DNA of 64,000 nt from Limnanthes douglasii subsp. nivea (taxonomy: Eukaryota; Streptophyta; Magnoliopsida; Brassicales; Limnanthaceae). The translations under genes and the position numbers were made by a program. The stretch spans positions 165,532,813 to 165,596,812 of the forward strand of contig JAUPFV010000002.1 in NCBI GenBank assembly GCA_036936605.1, written 5' to 3'. The notes below the pieces were generated by a model. That model was not told the DNA's origin. It saw only the letters and a program-made list of their open reading frames with translations, and did no database searches. Position 1 is the stretch's first letter. Each line of letters opens with the position of its first letter. Positions 11,481 through 22,171 of this stretch are shown in pieces.

Positions 11481-12370
11481 CCAAGGCCCGAGAAATCAAT
11501 CGTGATAACCTACGAGGCACCCCGTGAGGCATTGCACTTCCTTGATAGTCTTAAGGGGTGTCATTTATAAAATGGCGTTCAATTGGATGGGTTCAACTTT
11601 TATACCCCGTTGACTTACCACATAGCCAAGAATTTTACGACTAACGACCCGAAGGAACATTTGATCGGGTTAAGCTTGAGATTGAACTGGCAGAGCAAGT
11701 CGAACATGGCCTGTATAACTTCTAAGTGTTGCTCTTTTATGTGTGTCTTGACGATAATGTCATCAATATACGCCTTTAAACTCTACATAACTGATCTTGG
11801 AATATGTGATTTATTAAGCGGTGGTATGTGGACCCGACATTCTTCAAACCGACAGGAATGACCGTGTAACAGTATCATCTTTGCTCGGTTTGAAAAGTAG
11901 TATGCTCTTAATCAAATGGATTGAGCCAGATTTGGTTATAGCCCGAATATGCATTCATAAACGACAGATATTTGCAGCCAGATGCTGAATATACTAGTTG
12001 ATCGATGTGAGGCAACAGAAAAGCATCTTTGGGCAGGCTTGATTGAGATCGGTAAAATCTACGCACATCCACCCCTAGCACCTTTTTTTAAAACCAGAAA
12101 TGGGTTGGCAACCCAAACTGGATATCTTATTTTTCTTATATGTCCTAGGCGAGATAAATTTTCCATCTCTTCCAATATGGCTTCCTATTTTGCCAACGAA
12201 AAAGATCGTCTTTTTTGACATACTGGTTTTGCGCATGGATCATTTTCCATATCAACGCATATTACAGAAGGATTAACACCTGAAACGTCACTCATTTTAC
12301 ATACAAACACATCCAAATTCTTGGCAAATAGTTCAATTAAAGATCACTTAAATTGAGTTGATAACTTACC
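11481..12370 (-). pseudogene. Reverse transcriptase, element F
   Basis: Minus-strand motifs from right to left: CQKRRSFSLAK (about 12,190), CVDFTDLNQACPKDAFLLP (12,010-12,070), HIDQLVYSASGCKYLSFM and AYSGYNQIWLNP (11,925-12,000), EHTTFQTEQ (11,880-11,910), VIPVGLKNVGSTYHRLINHI (11,800-11,860), and a frame-shifted YIDD (RRILMTLSS) near 11,765-11,790. Then FNLKLNPIKCSFG and KVEPIQLNAI. It is a Tat-type RT with at least two frameshifts, and the catalytic loop is out of frame. Confidence 0.7.
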
Positions 12371-12880
12371 ACTCATCCGTTGAATACGTCCCTCAACTAT
12401 GGGTTCTTCTGTTGCGTCTGAAATTGCATCGTCTGACTTTTCCACTTCGCGTGGATCATAGGCCCGGTCAGGCGAGGGGGGGGGGGGGACAAAGATTCCC
12501 ACCCTGTGTACCCCCTCGTCGGTTGATTGCTATCAAAGCGGTTTGGATGGGTCGACTGTTATTGCGTAGCATGTTCTTGCAATGCGCTGCCTTCCTCGGA
12601 TTATTTCGACCGAGTTACCAACCAGGTACTTGACGCATTGCCTGAATGTACAAGGAGTCGCCTCCATTCTACGCAGGTACATTCGTCCGATAATTGCATG
12701 ATATGGGTTCAATGCGTCGAAAATTATGAACAACATTTTTTGACAATTCTTAGTTATTTTGTGGCCAATTTTAACCATCAACTTTACTTCCCCCACACAT
12801 TGAGAAGTCTTACCTTCATAGCCAACCAATGTTCGTTGAGTGAGCATGTAAGGCCGCACGTTGAGCATGGATTTGAGATT
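12371..12880 (-). pseudogene. Aspartic protease C-terminal part, element F
   Basis: The open 112-codon piece 12,533-12,868 encodes QRTLVGYEGKTSQCVGEVKL, MLFIIFDALNPYHAIIGRMY, MEATPCTFRQCVKYLVGNSV and ARTCYAITVDPSKPL. It is the same block as 7,880-8,193 and 38,690-39,080. The active-site aspartate and all of gag are absent because the relic stops at about 12,880, exactly where the LTR of element G begins. This suggests G inserted here or that a deletion joined the two. A run of 13 G (12,476-12,488) interrupts the linker to RT. Confidence 0.75.
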
Positions 12881-12884
12881 TATT

Positions 12885-13337
12885 AAAATTTGAAATTGAT
12901 AAAATTAAATCATACTTAGTAGCAGATGAATCGTTGTTGTGTGAAAAACAAACTCAAGTCCAAAATAAAAATAACGATTAATGAGTTCGGATCATTTAGT
13001 CACAGCCAATTGTGTTATCCGGACAAGGGAAATACGGATAATAACGTACCACTAAACTATCCGGACATGACAAAAGTAAAGAAACACCGAAACACCTTTT
13101 GACTAAGCTATGTGCTAATCAGCTTAATAAGTAAATGGGTCTTTAAACTCGATCCGGTTTCATAAATTGACTCGAAAGCCCATGGGTCCTTAATTAAGGG
13201 TATAAATACTACTTTCATTAATGACGGTAATGAACATTTAATACAACCAGGTTGCTTAAATCTCTCACTACTTAACACCAAAGCATTTAATAGTCAAGAC
13301 ACTTTACAAAATTACCCTCAGCCCAAAATAAACACCA
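12885..13337 (+). repeat. 5' LTR of Tat-type element G
   Basis: The 3' end ...AATAAACACCA is followed by AAT and the primer site, the same AAT spacer as in element L. A TATA box is seen in GGGTATAAATACTAC (13,198-13,212). Two TCCGGAC words (around 13,018 and 13,061) are notable. The start is set where F protease similarity stops; no second LTR of G is in the window, so LTR length (about 450 bp) is an estimate. Confidence 0.6.
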
Positions 13338-13340
13338 AAT

Positions 13341-13358
13341 TGACGACCATAGTAGGAG
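13341..13358 (+). other. Primer-binding site of element G
   Basis: TGACGACCATAGTAGGAG is close to TGGCGACCACATTCGGAG at 48,040-48,057 in element L, at the same distance from the LTR end. It is a TTGGCGAC-type site as found in Ogre/Retand-like elements, carrying a G-to-A change at its third base. Confidence 0.65.
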
Positions 13359-13379
13359 AAGAAGGTGCCTGAATCTTGC

Positions 13380-14826
13380 ATTCAAAACCAGCGAAAAGAC
13401 ATGTTCTGATAGATCCGAACGAGCAACCAATTCCACCACCTATGGTGGAGGTTGTTGGGGAAAAAATGAATACACAACCGAGGAACGAGATAAGTTGAGA
13501 GCTGAAATAGAAGCGTTTAGGCCATAAAAAAGCAGAAATGGGTTTAAAGGAGAAGTCAAGGCATCAACTATCCATCATACTGAAAATCCTAGGGAGAATG
13601 ATCCATCAACAAAGACTCATTTAAGTACAAAAAGACAAAGTCAGTTCTAAAAAGTCTCACCGGTCTAAGGCGGTGGAAAGCTCATATTCTGAGTCCTCTA
13701 GTAGCTCTTCGAACGAGGTTGAGCTTGAAGAATCTTTGTCATCAAGAAGTGATGAAGGGAGGTCCAGGAAGAAACAGAAACTAGTTATAAAATATTCAAG
13801 AAAGGTTCATCTCACACCCATAGTCACGGGCATGTGGATCAGCTGCTGATTGATATTTTTGCTTTCCATGATGAACCATGTATTTTTGCAACACCTAATG
13901 AAGACACAGTCTTCAGTCATAGTAGAAATTGGAGACAATCCCTATTGTCTGCCAAGATCTTGTGCGAAACCTACCCAAGAGGTTTGACAGTACTAATATG
14001 GAGAAGTATGATGAGAGTAAAGATCCGGACAATCATCTCGAGCAGTTCAAGAACTTCATGATGAATTTTTTATGATGATGACAAAATTCTGTGTAGGGCC
14101 TTCTCTCAATCTTTTATGGGAAGTGCTCTAAAGTGGTACAATAGTTTGCCCCATGAATGTATTAGAAACTTTGATACATTTTGGGTTGCCTTTCGGAGGC
14201 AGTTTGTGGGAAGTAAAGAGGTGAAGGGCAATAGAGATACTATTATTCATTGTGCTCAAGAGCCAAATGAGACCTTAAAAGACTACATAAGTCGGTTCGT
14301 AAATACCAAGAACGGGTTAGCTGATTGCTTCGAGCAAATGGCAATTGCTTTATTGAGACAAGGGTTAAACCCTGGGAATCTAGCTGATTCGGTGACAAGG
14401 AAGAAGGCCATGATCTGTGGCGGTTTGTTAAACCAGGTGAGAAAGCAGATCAACGTGGATGAGACTAAGAAAACTAGGGTGCACCGTCAAGTGAGGTCTG
14501 CCCCAGCAGCTCAAAACCAAAACCAGTCTGGATACAAAGCTAAAGAGACCGGACAAGGGCCCAACAGGGCTAAACAGACTCAGTCCAACCCAAATCCGGC
14601 TCAAAGCCAGCAGTCAAGGAATAAAAGAGGTCCTTGGGTTCAACCGGAGTGGTTTGCCAAATTAAAAGAGAGTGTGGCAACCATTTATGACAAGACTAAA
14701 GATGAGGTCCATTTCCGAAAACCAGCAGCATTACAATCTCCTCGAGAAATTTGTAATACTTGTTTTTTCCAGTATCATCATGATATTGGCCATAATACCT
14801 AAGATTGTATCGCTTTGAAGTAGGAA
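13380..14826 (+). pseudogene. Gag, Tat-type element G
   Basis: The N-terminal part (13,380-13,900) is fragmented. The retrotransposon-gag core is well preserved: RFDSTNMEKYDESKDPDNHL (13,982-14,042), a stop, then the open 228-codon piece 14,116-14,802 with SALKWYNSLPHECIRNFDTF, FRRQFVGSKEVKGNRDTI, ETLKDYISRFVNTKNGLADC and ALLRQGLNPG. A basic Q/N-rich linker precedes the C-x3-H-x3-H type knuckle (CFFQYHHDIGHNT, then a stop, DCIALK) at 14,757-14,820. The latter is the usual zinc-binding end of Tat Gag. It needs two or three readthroughs or repairs to be continuous. Confidence 0.8.
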
Positions 14827-15717
14827 ATGCAGAATCTCATTGAAAGAGGCAAGTTGGGTCCCTATGTCAAAAGAAGAAGTGGGAACATGCCTGACAATGC
14901 TCCTCGAACTGGCCCTACGAACAATGTAGGAACATCTGCTCCAGAGGGGGCAATGGTGATCCATGCAAGATTTGATGTTGATTCGGAGTATCTGGAGCCT
15001 AACCCAACTCCGAATAAGGTGGGAGTCGTAACAGACATTGTCAAAATGGTGTCCGGACTCATTAGTTTATTTGAGTCACTTACCATTTTCGAAGGGGACA
15101 CCATGACGACACCCACTCCTTCATCAAGGAAGAGGCATGTTCATAGTCTAGCTACTCAATTGGAAGGGAGCATATCTTCTTACCAATCCCATACCTCTTT
15201 TCTATTTAAAGTCTTTGTTGAGGATGATTTAAGAGAAATTGTTGGGCCTTATGAGGATGCAGTAGTGATAGGAGCATCTATCGGGGACAATAATATCAAA
15301 CGAATTTTGATTGACACTGGCAGTTCAACGAATATTCTCTTTTTGAGTTCTTATAAGTAGATGAAAAATCTGGCTGTTATTCAACGATCAAACAGAACCA
15401 TTGTGGGCTTCACAGGGAGCTCTGCTGATGTAATCGGGGAGTTTGAATAAGAGGTGCTGTTGGGTAAGGGCCTTTTAAAAAGCTGGTCAAGAGTGTTATT
15501 TGTTGTGGGGGATTGCCCCACATGCTACAATGCAATCTTCGAGAGGTCCTGGCTCTCTAAAATGCATGGTGTAGCCTCAAAAGTCCACCAATGTTTGAAT
15601 TATGCGGTTCAAGGGCAAGTGGGAGTTTTCCAGAGTAGCCAAAAGATAGCAAGGGAGTGTTATGCAACTGCACTTGCTCCTAAAACTTTGGGAGGAGTCC
15701 GGGTTAATGAAGATTAG
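14827..15717 (+). pseudogene. Protease region, element G
   Basis: The open piece 14,827-15,360 runs from the Gag end (LIERGKLGPYVKRR) through a linker to an intact aspartic protease site, ILIDTGSSTNILFLSSY (15,307-15,357), then a stop. After it come NRTIVGFTGSSADVIGEFE, a stop, and the open piece 15,454-15,717 with SRVLFVVGDCPTCYNAIF and ARECYATALAP. The catalytic D-T-G-S is intact, unlike D and I. The protease would cut the Gag-Pol precursor. Confidence 0.8.
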
Positions 15718-16663
15718 CAGTTATTGGGGCCTTCTGGGGGTGAGGGTGAAATTGATGACCTAGAGAGACCCTTGGTGTTTTAATATCGGTTGAAGAAGTT
15801 GAGACCCACTCTCTTGCAGAAGGTAGAAGTATTGAAATTGGCTCCAAGATAACGCCAGAGTTAAAAATAAAATTGTTATCTTTTTTGGCAGATCACCAAC
15901 ATCTTGCTTGGTGTAATGCTGATGTGACCGGAGTTCCTGCAAGTGTTATATCATATAAGTTGTCCATCCGAAGTGATGTCGCACCTATTGTGCAGAAAAG
16001 GAGAGATTTTTCTAAGGAGAAAGCTGATGTAATAGTCTTAGAAGTCGACCGACTTACCAAGATGGGGCACATAAAAGAGTCCCACTATCCTTTATAGACT
16101 GCCAATCCAGTGTTAGTTAAGAAAAATAATGGAAATGGCGAATGTGTATTGATTTTACTAACCTCAACAGAGCTTGCCCAAAAGATCTTTATCCAGTCCC
16201 GCGGATAGACCAGCTGGTGGACTCCACATCTGAAAACAAGTTATTATCCTTCATTGATGCCTTCTCTGGGTACAACCAGATACAGGTGGATCTGAAGGAC
16301 CAGGATCACACTACCTTTGTTACACATAGGGGTCTCCATTGTTACTGTGTGATGCCTTTTGGGTTGAAGAATGCTGGGGCTACTTATCAGAGATTGGTGA
16401 ACAAAACATTTGCTGATCAGATTGGCAGAAATATGGAGGTGTACATCGATGATATGATGGTTAAAATCTTAGAAGAAGATTTGCACATAATTGATCTTCA
16501 AGAAACGTTTGCCAACTTAACTAAGGTAAACTTGATGCTGAATCTAGAAAAGTGTGTCTTTGGGGTGCAGTCCGCAAAAATTTTAGGGTATGTGATAAGG
16601 GAGAAATGGATACAGCCTGATCCAGATCAGCTTGATGCCTTGTTGAAAATAGATCCCCCTTGA
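15718..16663 (+). pseudogene. Reverse transcriptase, element G
   Basis: The N-terminal linker is in 15,873-16,097 (RSDVAPIVQKRRDFSKEKAD, EVDRLTKMGHIKESHYPL, stop). The open piece 16,142-16,663 carries CIDFTNLNRACPKDLYPVPR, FIDAFSGYNQIQVDLKDQ, VMPFGLKNAGATYQRLVNK, an intact catalytic VYIDDMMVK (16,440-16,466) and NLEKCVFGVQSAKILGYVI. This is the best RT of the Tat group in the window and a good anchor for lineage placement. A stop separates the two pieces. Confidence 0.85.
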
Positions 16664-17250
16664 AATATTAAAAAATTCCAGAGGCTAATAGGAAGATTGG
16701 CTGCCTTAAATCGTTTTATTTCAAGATCTTCGGACAAGTGTTCTCCGTTTTTCAGACCTTGAAAGGTGCTAAAGATTTCAACTAGTCTCCATAATGCAGC
16801 CAAGCTTTTGATGAAATAAAGAAGCACTTGTCTTCACCAAAAATCCTTTTTAAGCTTGTAGAAGGAGAAACACTTTTTATATACTTGGCTGTGTTAGAAT
16901 ATCCTATAAGCGCAGTGTTGATAAGATAGGTGGAAAATTATCCCCATTCGGTGTACTACATCAGCAAGAGCTTGATAGATGATGAGAAGAGGTACTTGAA
17001 GCTTGAAAAGCTTGCACTAGCCTTAGTGATTGCTGCAAGAAAAATGAGGCCATATTTTCAGTCCCATTCTACCATTGTCCGAACATCTCTTTCATTAAAG
17101 AACCTTCTTCAGAAAGCAGACATGTCAAGCAGGATGACCAAGTGGTCAGTAGAGTTGGGTGATTATGACATTGATTTTTCCCCAAGACCTGCTATAAAGG
17201 CTTAATCTGTTGCTGATTTCTTAGTGGAATTCCATTCGGACATAAGTTTT
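16664..17250 (+). pseudogene. RNase H (first), element G
   Basis: After a stop at 16,661 the sequence continues with QRLIGRLAALNRFISRSSDK (16,680-16,740), then ETLFIYLAVLEYPISAVLIR (16,868-16,927), and the open piece 16,930-17,205 with VYYISKSLIDDEKRYLKLEK, ARKMRPYFQSHSTIV and MTKWSVELGDYDIDFSPRPA. ADFLVEFHS ends the domain near 17,240. It is the RT-linked RNase H, broken by about three stops. Confidence 0.8.
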
Positions 17251-17280
17251 TAACAAGCTTCAGAGGAGAAAATTAAAAAA

Positions 17281-17676
17281 GAATAGGTAGTCCGGACTGA
17301 TGGTGGATCAAGCACAATGGGTTGTGGGGCTGGAATTTTCTTAACCTCTCCGTAGGGTGATAAACTATATCAGGCCATGTGCTTTGGGTTGAGGGCCTCT
17401 AACAACTAGTTTGAATACGAAGCAGCTATAGTTGGTCTCAAGTTAGCTTTTCTATGTGGGGATAAGAGAGTTAGGTTGATGAGTGATTCTCAACTTCTTA
17501 TCCACTATGTTCAAGGTCAGTCTGAGTCCAAGAAGGAACAACTGATCAAATACTTATTTATCCTTAAAGTGGTGGTAGCCAATTTCAAGAATGTTTGCTA
17601 TGAGCATATTCCTATATCAGAAAATACGTTGGCAGATTCCTTGGCAACCATAGCATACTCTGAGTCCTACCCTTAA
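17281..17676 (+). pseudogene. Second (archaeal-like) RNase H, element G
   Basis: VRTDGGSSTMGCGAGIFLTS starts at about 17,290 and carries the first catalytic Asp. Two stops follow, then the EYEAAIVGLKLA block with the catalytic Glu (17,415-17,450) and, in the open piece 17,476-17,676, MSDSQLLIHYVQGQ with the second Asp and ENTLADSLATIAYS near the end. A duplicated RNase H after the RT-linked one is the defining trait of the Tat/Ogre lineage. All three visible acidic residues are retained, although the frame is interrupted. Confidence 0.8.
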
Positions 17677-19004
17677 ATTCACATACAAGAATGCACATCC
17701 ATACAATCAAATCAGAACAAGGAAGAGGATGAGAGCTTAAGTATACAAGTAGTTCAATCCAAAGATTGGAGATTTCCCCTCCTTCAATATATCTCTGATG
17801 GGGTTTTGCCTCCGGATAAAACTATGGCAAGAAAAATTAAGCACAAGGCTTGTAGTTTCTTTTTATCATAATAGAGGTTTTATATAAAAAATCCTTCAGC
17901 AGACCTCTCCTGGGGTGTTTGGGGGTTGAAGGGTCCCAAACCGTTTTATCTGAACTACACGACGAAGAAGGATGAACACACTCTGGCTATAGGGCTCTAA
18001 CCCGGAGGGTTTTGTTGGGTGGATACTATTGGCCATTCATAATGGTAGATGCTAAGGAATTGGTGAAAAAGTGTGATCCTTGTCAAAGGTATGGTAACTA
18101 AATCCATGTCCCATCAGTGCCAATGGAGTCTATTTCTGAGCCATTACCATTTTTTTGTTGGGGATTGGATTTAGTTGGCCCTCTACCAATGACGTCTGGA
18201 GGGTGCAGGACTATCATTGTAGCTATTGACTACTTTTCAAAGTGGATAAAATGAGGTCCTCCAGCAGGAACCACTTCGAAATATATCATAAAGTTTATCT
18301 TATCTAATATATGTTGCAGATTTGGGATTCCCCAAAAGATTACCACTCATAACGGGCCACACTTTGATAACAGGGATATGGAGGATTTATGTGCCTCCAT
18401 GGGCATTCAGCATTGCTTCTCTTCTCCTTTCCACCCACAAGAAAATGGCCAGGTTGAAGTGACAAATAGAACTATTTTGTCCAGATTAAAAAAGAATTTA
18501 GAAGGGGATATAGGGAAGTGGCCAAGCTATATGCAAGAAGTGTTGTGAGCATATCGAACTACCCCTAGGGCTGCTACACATGAATCTCCTTTTGCCTTGG
18601 TGTATGGGATGGATGCGATTACCCTTATACAAGCAACCCTACCATCATACAGGGTCCATAACTATTCCGAACAAGCCAACGAGATGGCAATTAGGAATCA
18701 GTTGGACTTAATAGAATAAATAAGGGTTAAAGCTCATTTTAGAACAGTCCACTACCAAGGCTTGATGAGGAGCATATTTGCTTCCAAGATCAAGAGAAGA
18801 GATTTTCAATTGGGAGAAAACAATTTGAGAAACATTTTCTTGCACACTAAGGAGAAGCAGTTCGGTAAGTTGGCTCTGAACTGGGAAGGCCCTTATGAGG
18901 TCTCCGAAAAGCTTAAGCCTGGGATATATTGGCTTCAAGACAAACATGGAAGAATTTTGAAGCACCCATGGAATATTGAACATCTCAGGTTATATCTAGA
19001 ATAA
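17677..19004 (+). pseudogene. Integrase, element G
   Basis: The zinc-binding HHCC region lies at about 17,830-18,090 (GGYYWP-like, KKCDPCQRYGN). In the core, the first Asp is in IVAIDYFSKWIK (18,216-18,250), the second position reads THNGPHFDN (18,350-18,372) with His in place of Asp, and Glu is in PQENGQVEVTNRTIL (18,439-18,480). The C-terminal open piece 18,762-19,004 ends with KLALNWEGPYEVSEKL and HPWNIEHLRLYLE. It would insert cDNA into host DNA. The missing second Asp and several frameshifts make it inactive. Confidence 0.8.
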
Positions 19005-19520
19005 AAGTTGTGTAAATATTTACTTGTTAAAAGTCAATGTAAATATTAGGGGGCATACTCTTTCTTACCCTGGTGGCGCGAGGAGGTTTTAATGAGGTGC
19101 CCGGTTTTTTCAATCAAATATGATGCCTTCTTAAAATATTTGATTTGGTTTAACTAAAATTATATTCAAGTACAAGTCTTTGGATCTTTGGCAGATCAGA
19201 TTAATCTGGTTGAATGATGACCATTAAATACATGTCATCGGAGATATTAAACACTCTCACTTTAATACTTCTGAAATAATTGGGGCTGTTTAAACATTAG
19301 CCGTTAAAATTAAAATGAAAGAAAGTATGAAACAAAGCAAAATTTGATAAATAAGCTTGTCCGGGCGAAAACCGGATAACGTTACCAAAATATAAAATAT
19401 GCCTTGGCCATCCAAGGACTTTAAGTGTTTTAAAAGATTTATCTGGACTCAAACCGGATAGCATTATAAAAATTCCTTGGCGATCCAATGATTTTAGTAG
19501 TTCAGAAGAATAAGAAAACA
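19005..19520 (+). repeat. Post-pol noncoding region of G with conserved block and two-copy repeat
   Basis: Just after the integrase stop there is AGGGGGCATACT (19,048) and the block GGAGGTTTTAATGAGG (19,083-19,098) that recurs in J, I and the CRM-like LTRs. From about 19,350 to 19,510 an imperfect two-copy tandem repeat is visible: aaccggata..., ccttggc(c/g)atccaa...ttttaag/ttttagt in each copy, period roughly 85-90 bp. Tandem repeats between pol and the 3' LTR are known in Retand/Ogre-like elements. Confidence 0.55.
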
Positions 19521-19524
19521 AAAA

Positions 19525-20974
19525 ATGTTTAAAACCTCAGGGCTTGTTCCCTTCGGATTGTCCTTTGTCACCTCCTTTCGTGGGACTTTTGAGTTCGGAA
19601 CTCGAACTCTCACCGGTTCCTTCTTATTCATCCATGGTGGAATCTACTCCACTGCTCTAATTGTACTTGTCACCAGTGGCCATAGTGTGAAATGGGATCT
19701 GATCATAGTTTACGAATTTCCAAAAGGGACCAAGGGTCCTCTTCGGAAATGTTTCATGAAAGAGAAACACCATGTCAGACCCTCAACATATCTTGCTTCC
19801 AAGGAGTCTATCACCTCATTAGTATGTTTATCAATACTGGCTGGAATGGTTTTTTCCTGCTCCTTCACCAAGTCTTCTTTCTCCTTGATCACCTTAGACA
19901 CAGTGCCTTCTAAGGAAGTCTTCTCACCGGACAAGGTTTGAATTATGCGATCCTTGGCCTTCAAGTCTTCTCTTGCTGTTGTGAGATCTTTCTTCAAACC
20001 GGAGCACTTAGCTTGGAGCTCTTTACTGGCCGTTTCTGAAGTGGCAAGCTTGGTTGACAAATCTTCTTTGTCCTTCCTCAGTGCTTCAATCTCTTTTTTC
20101 AGTTCTTCTATGCTCTGATTAGCATTAAGAAGATTAAAAGACAGAGACTCTTTGTCGGTCGTAAGGGTATTGATGAGTGCAGTTTGACTCGTCACTGGTC
20201 TCTCTAGATCAAGCACTGGTTGAATGTGACCATGAAGGCAGTGTGCCACAATGTCTTGTTCTCCAGAAACAGAGAAGGACTTCCCATTATAAGTCACCAT
20301 ATTTAAAGAGCTTGAAGGATGGAAGGGACCAACAAAGTCATCCTTCTCAGAGTCGTTGAAGTAAAGATCGATGTCTTGAAGGGCACTAATGTCCACTCCA
20401 TCAATCCCTCCTCCGGTACCCTCTCCGGATTGGGGATCTCTCGGATTCTTCTCTGGCAGTGTGGGATCAGCAGGGGCTGATGGAGGTAGGAGCTCCGAAG
20501 GGCGAAGAATTATTTCTTCCCTTAAGGTGACCTTTTTCTTTTTAGCATCCTTTTCATCACTGCTCGCTCTCCTTTTATGGTCTTTTTTGGGAGGCCTTGG
20601 TGGGTTTTGTGATTCTCCTGCCTCCCTGACCGTCTCAGCTCTACCACCTTGAGCAAGGTAGCATCGATTCCCCCTTGGTTCCTTGAAATGGTCCCCTCTG
20701 TGGCAACTTGAACTGGCGCTGTTGCAGCTTTCTCTTTCTTCCCTTTCACCTTGTTGGAAGACTTGGCTCTAGAGGGCAAGACCAGTTTACCATCTTTCTC
20801 TTATGTCCGTTTTAGGATCACGCCAGGAGGAGGGGGTCTGATTAGTTCTTCCCATGTAAGATCCCTCCGGCCTGTGGTGTTCCACAGATGGGACCTCACC
20901 AGATTGCCAGAGGTGAAGCAGTTGTGGAAGGTATTCCCTCAACACTTTGCAACCCATGTATTCAGATTGTGACG
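19525..20974 (-). pseudogene. Antisense extra ORF of element G, coiled-coil protein
   Basis: Minus-strand reading from 20,974: a NTTGRRDLTWEELIRPPPP segment (about 20,830-20,890), a basic stretch with SRAKSSNKVKGKKEKAA (20,720-20,775), a frame change, then an open 228-codon piece (20,396-19,710) whose centre is a long heptad-rich helix (EELKKEIEALRKDKEDLSTK, ELQAKCSGLKKDLTTAREDL). The C-terminus has VDSLEARYVEGL-like sequence. It lies opposite to pol, after integrase. Its N-terminal part is lost because the CRM-like element begins at 20,975. Function unknown; the plus-strand ORFs here are shadows. Confidence 0.7.
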
Positions 20975-21840
20975 TGATCCTAGATGACACAACGAGCTTA
21001 GAACATGGAAATGTGCAAGAACCATATGAACAACTTGAAAAAGAAGATGAGCTTGAAGTTGAAGATATTCTTATTTTACCGGCTGGTCCAACAACTCGAT
21101 CAAGAGAAAAACAATTTAACAAAGCTGTTGGAGGATTGCTTAATCAACTAGAGAATCCACGTGATCAAAACAACAAGTATGGTGGAAAGGCTTGTCAAAC
21201 CACTTTGGTCTTGATTCAAGCTAATTGATTTCAACAAATGACAAAGTGTCTCGATTGTACTCTTTTTCCCTTGTTCAAGTTTTGTCCCAATGGGTTTTCT
21301 TGACAAGGTTTTTAATGAGGCAATTGTTTCACTTCACCATTGCCAATTTGTTGAAATAAAAGCCCAAGGCCCATCTACACCAAAAGCCGCGTCCTTGGAG
21401 GAGAGAAGGGTCTGATTTCCAGCTTATATCATTAATACTTTGTATTTTCAATATTAAAGCATTTTGTTTCCAAGAAAAGCCTTAATTGTTTTAGAGGCAT
21501 GCATTATGTTTCCAAGAACAGCCTTCATTGTGTTCAAGGCTAGTTCTTTCTCCTATAAAAACTATGTACTCAGAATTCTAATGGTTAGAATATCTTTGAT
21601 TCTGAAAAAAACTTCTTAAGTTTTACTCTTCTCTTGTTGGTGTGTAATATCCACAAGAAAACCTGTTCTTCATTTGGTGCGTCATATCCAAAGGAAGATC
21701 AGTTGGAATATCAAAGGCCTTTCCACAACCTTTGTATGACCTATCGATCCACATCCTTTAATCCTTGAATCCTTTTGGGTTCCTGGTTGCAAAGTTATCC
21801 CTATCCCATTTTGAGTGCCGATTCTAGGAGTAGTTTATCA
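20975..21840 (+). repeat. 5' LTR of the CRM-like element
   Basis: Starts TGATCCTAG and ends AGTTTATCA, two bases before the primer site. The bases before it are TGTGACG. Its first 254 bp carry a copy of the polyprotein C-terminus (20,975-21,228). A TATA box lies in TCCTATAAAAACTATG (21,551-21,566). The block AAGGTTTTTAATGAGG is at 21,305-21,320. Two imperfect copies of TTTCCAAGAA(a/c)AGCCTT occur around 21,470-21,530. Confidence 0.9.
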
Positions 21841-21842
21841 AG

Positions 21843-21855
21843 TGGTATCAGAGCA
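21843..21855 (+). other. Primer-binding site, initiator-Met tRNA type
   Basis: TGGTATCAGAGCA, complementary to the 3' end of plant initiator methionine tRNA, lies 2 bp after the LTR end. It primes minus-strand cDNA synthesis. The same site follows the middle LTR at 27,450-27,462. Confidence 0.95.
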
Positions 21856-22171
21856 ACATTCTGAAAGTTGGGTATTCTCTTTCTCATTAATTTTTCTTCA
21901 TTTATTTTATATTATCAGTTTGTTTGTGAAGATTTGAGTGTTGGTGTGTGGATTTCATTTTGAATCACGAAATTCTAATCTGTTTCACTCTAGTTATAGT
22001 TGTTTGAGATTTAAAATCGTAGAAAATTATTTTTAGGTGCTGTTGTGAAACTTATCTCTTAATATTCTTAGGAAAACAGATTTGGATATGTTTTATGGTT
22101 TTAAATAAATTGAAGAACTTTCCAAGGACTTGTTGCTGGTGATTTGTTTTTGTTTTGTTTTGTAGAAAAGG

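Noticed and set aside
12358..12886. Two plus-strand ORFs of 91 and 119 codons
   Set aside because: Antisense shadows of the F protease, whose motifs are clear on minus.
19525..19941. 138-codon plus-strand ORF
   Set aside because: Shadow of the heptad-rich minus-strand coiled-coil ORF; composition is typical of a reversed charged helix.
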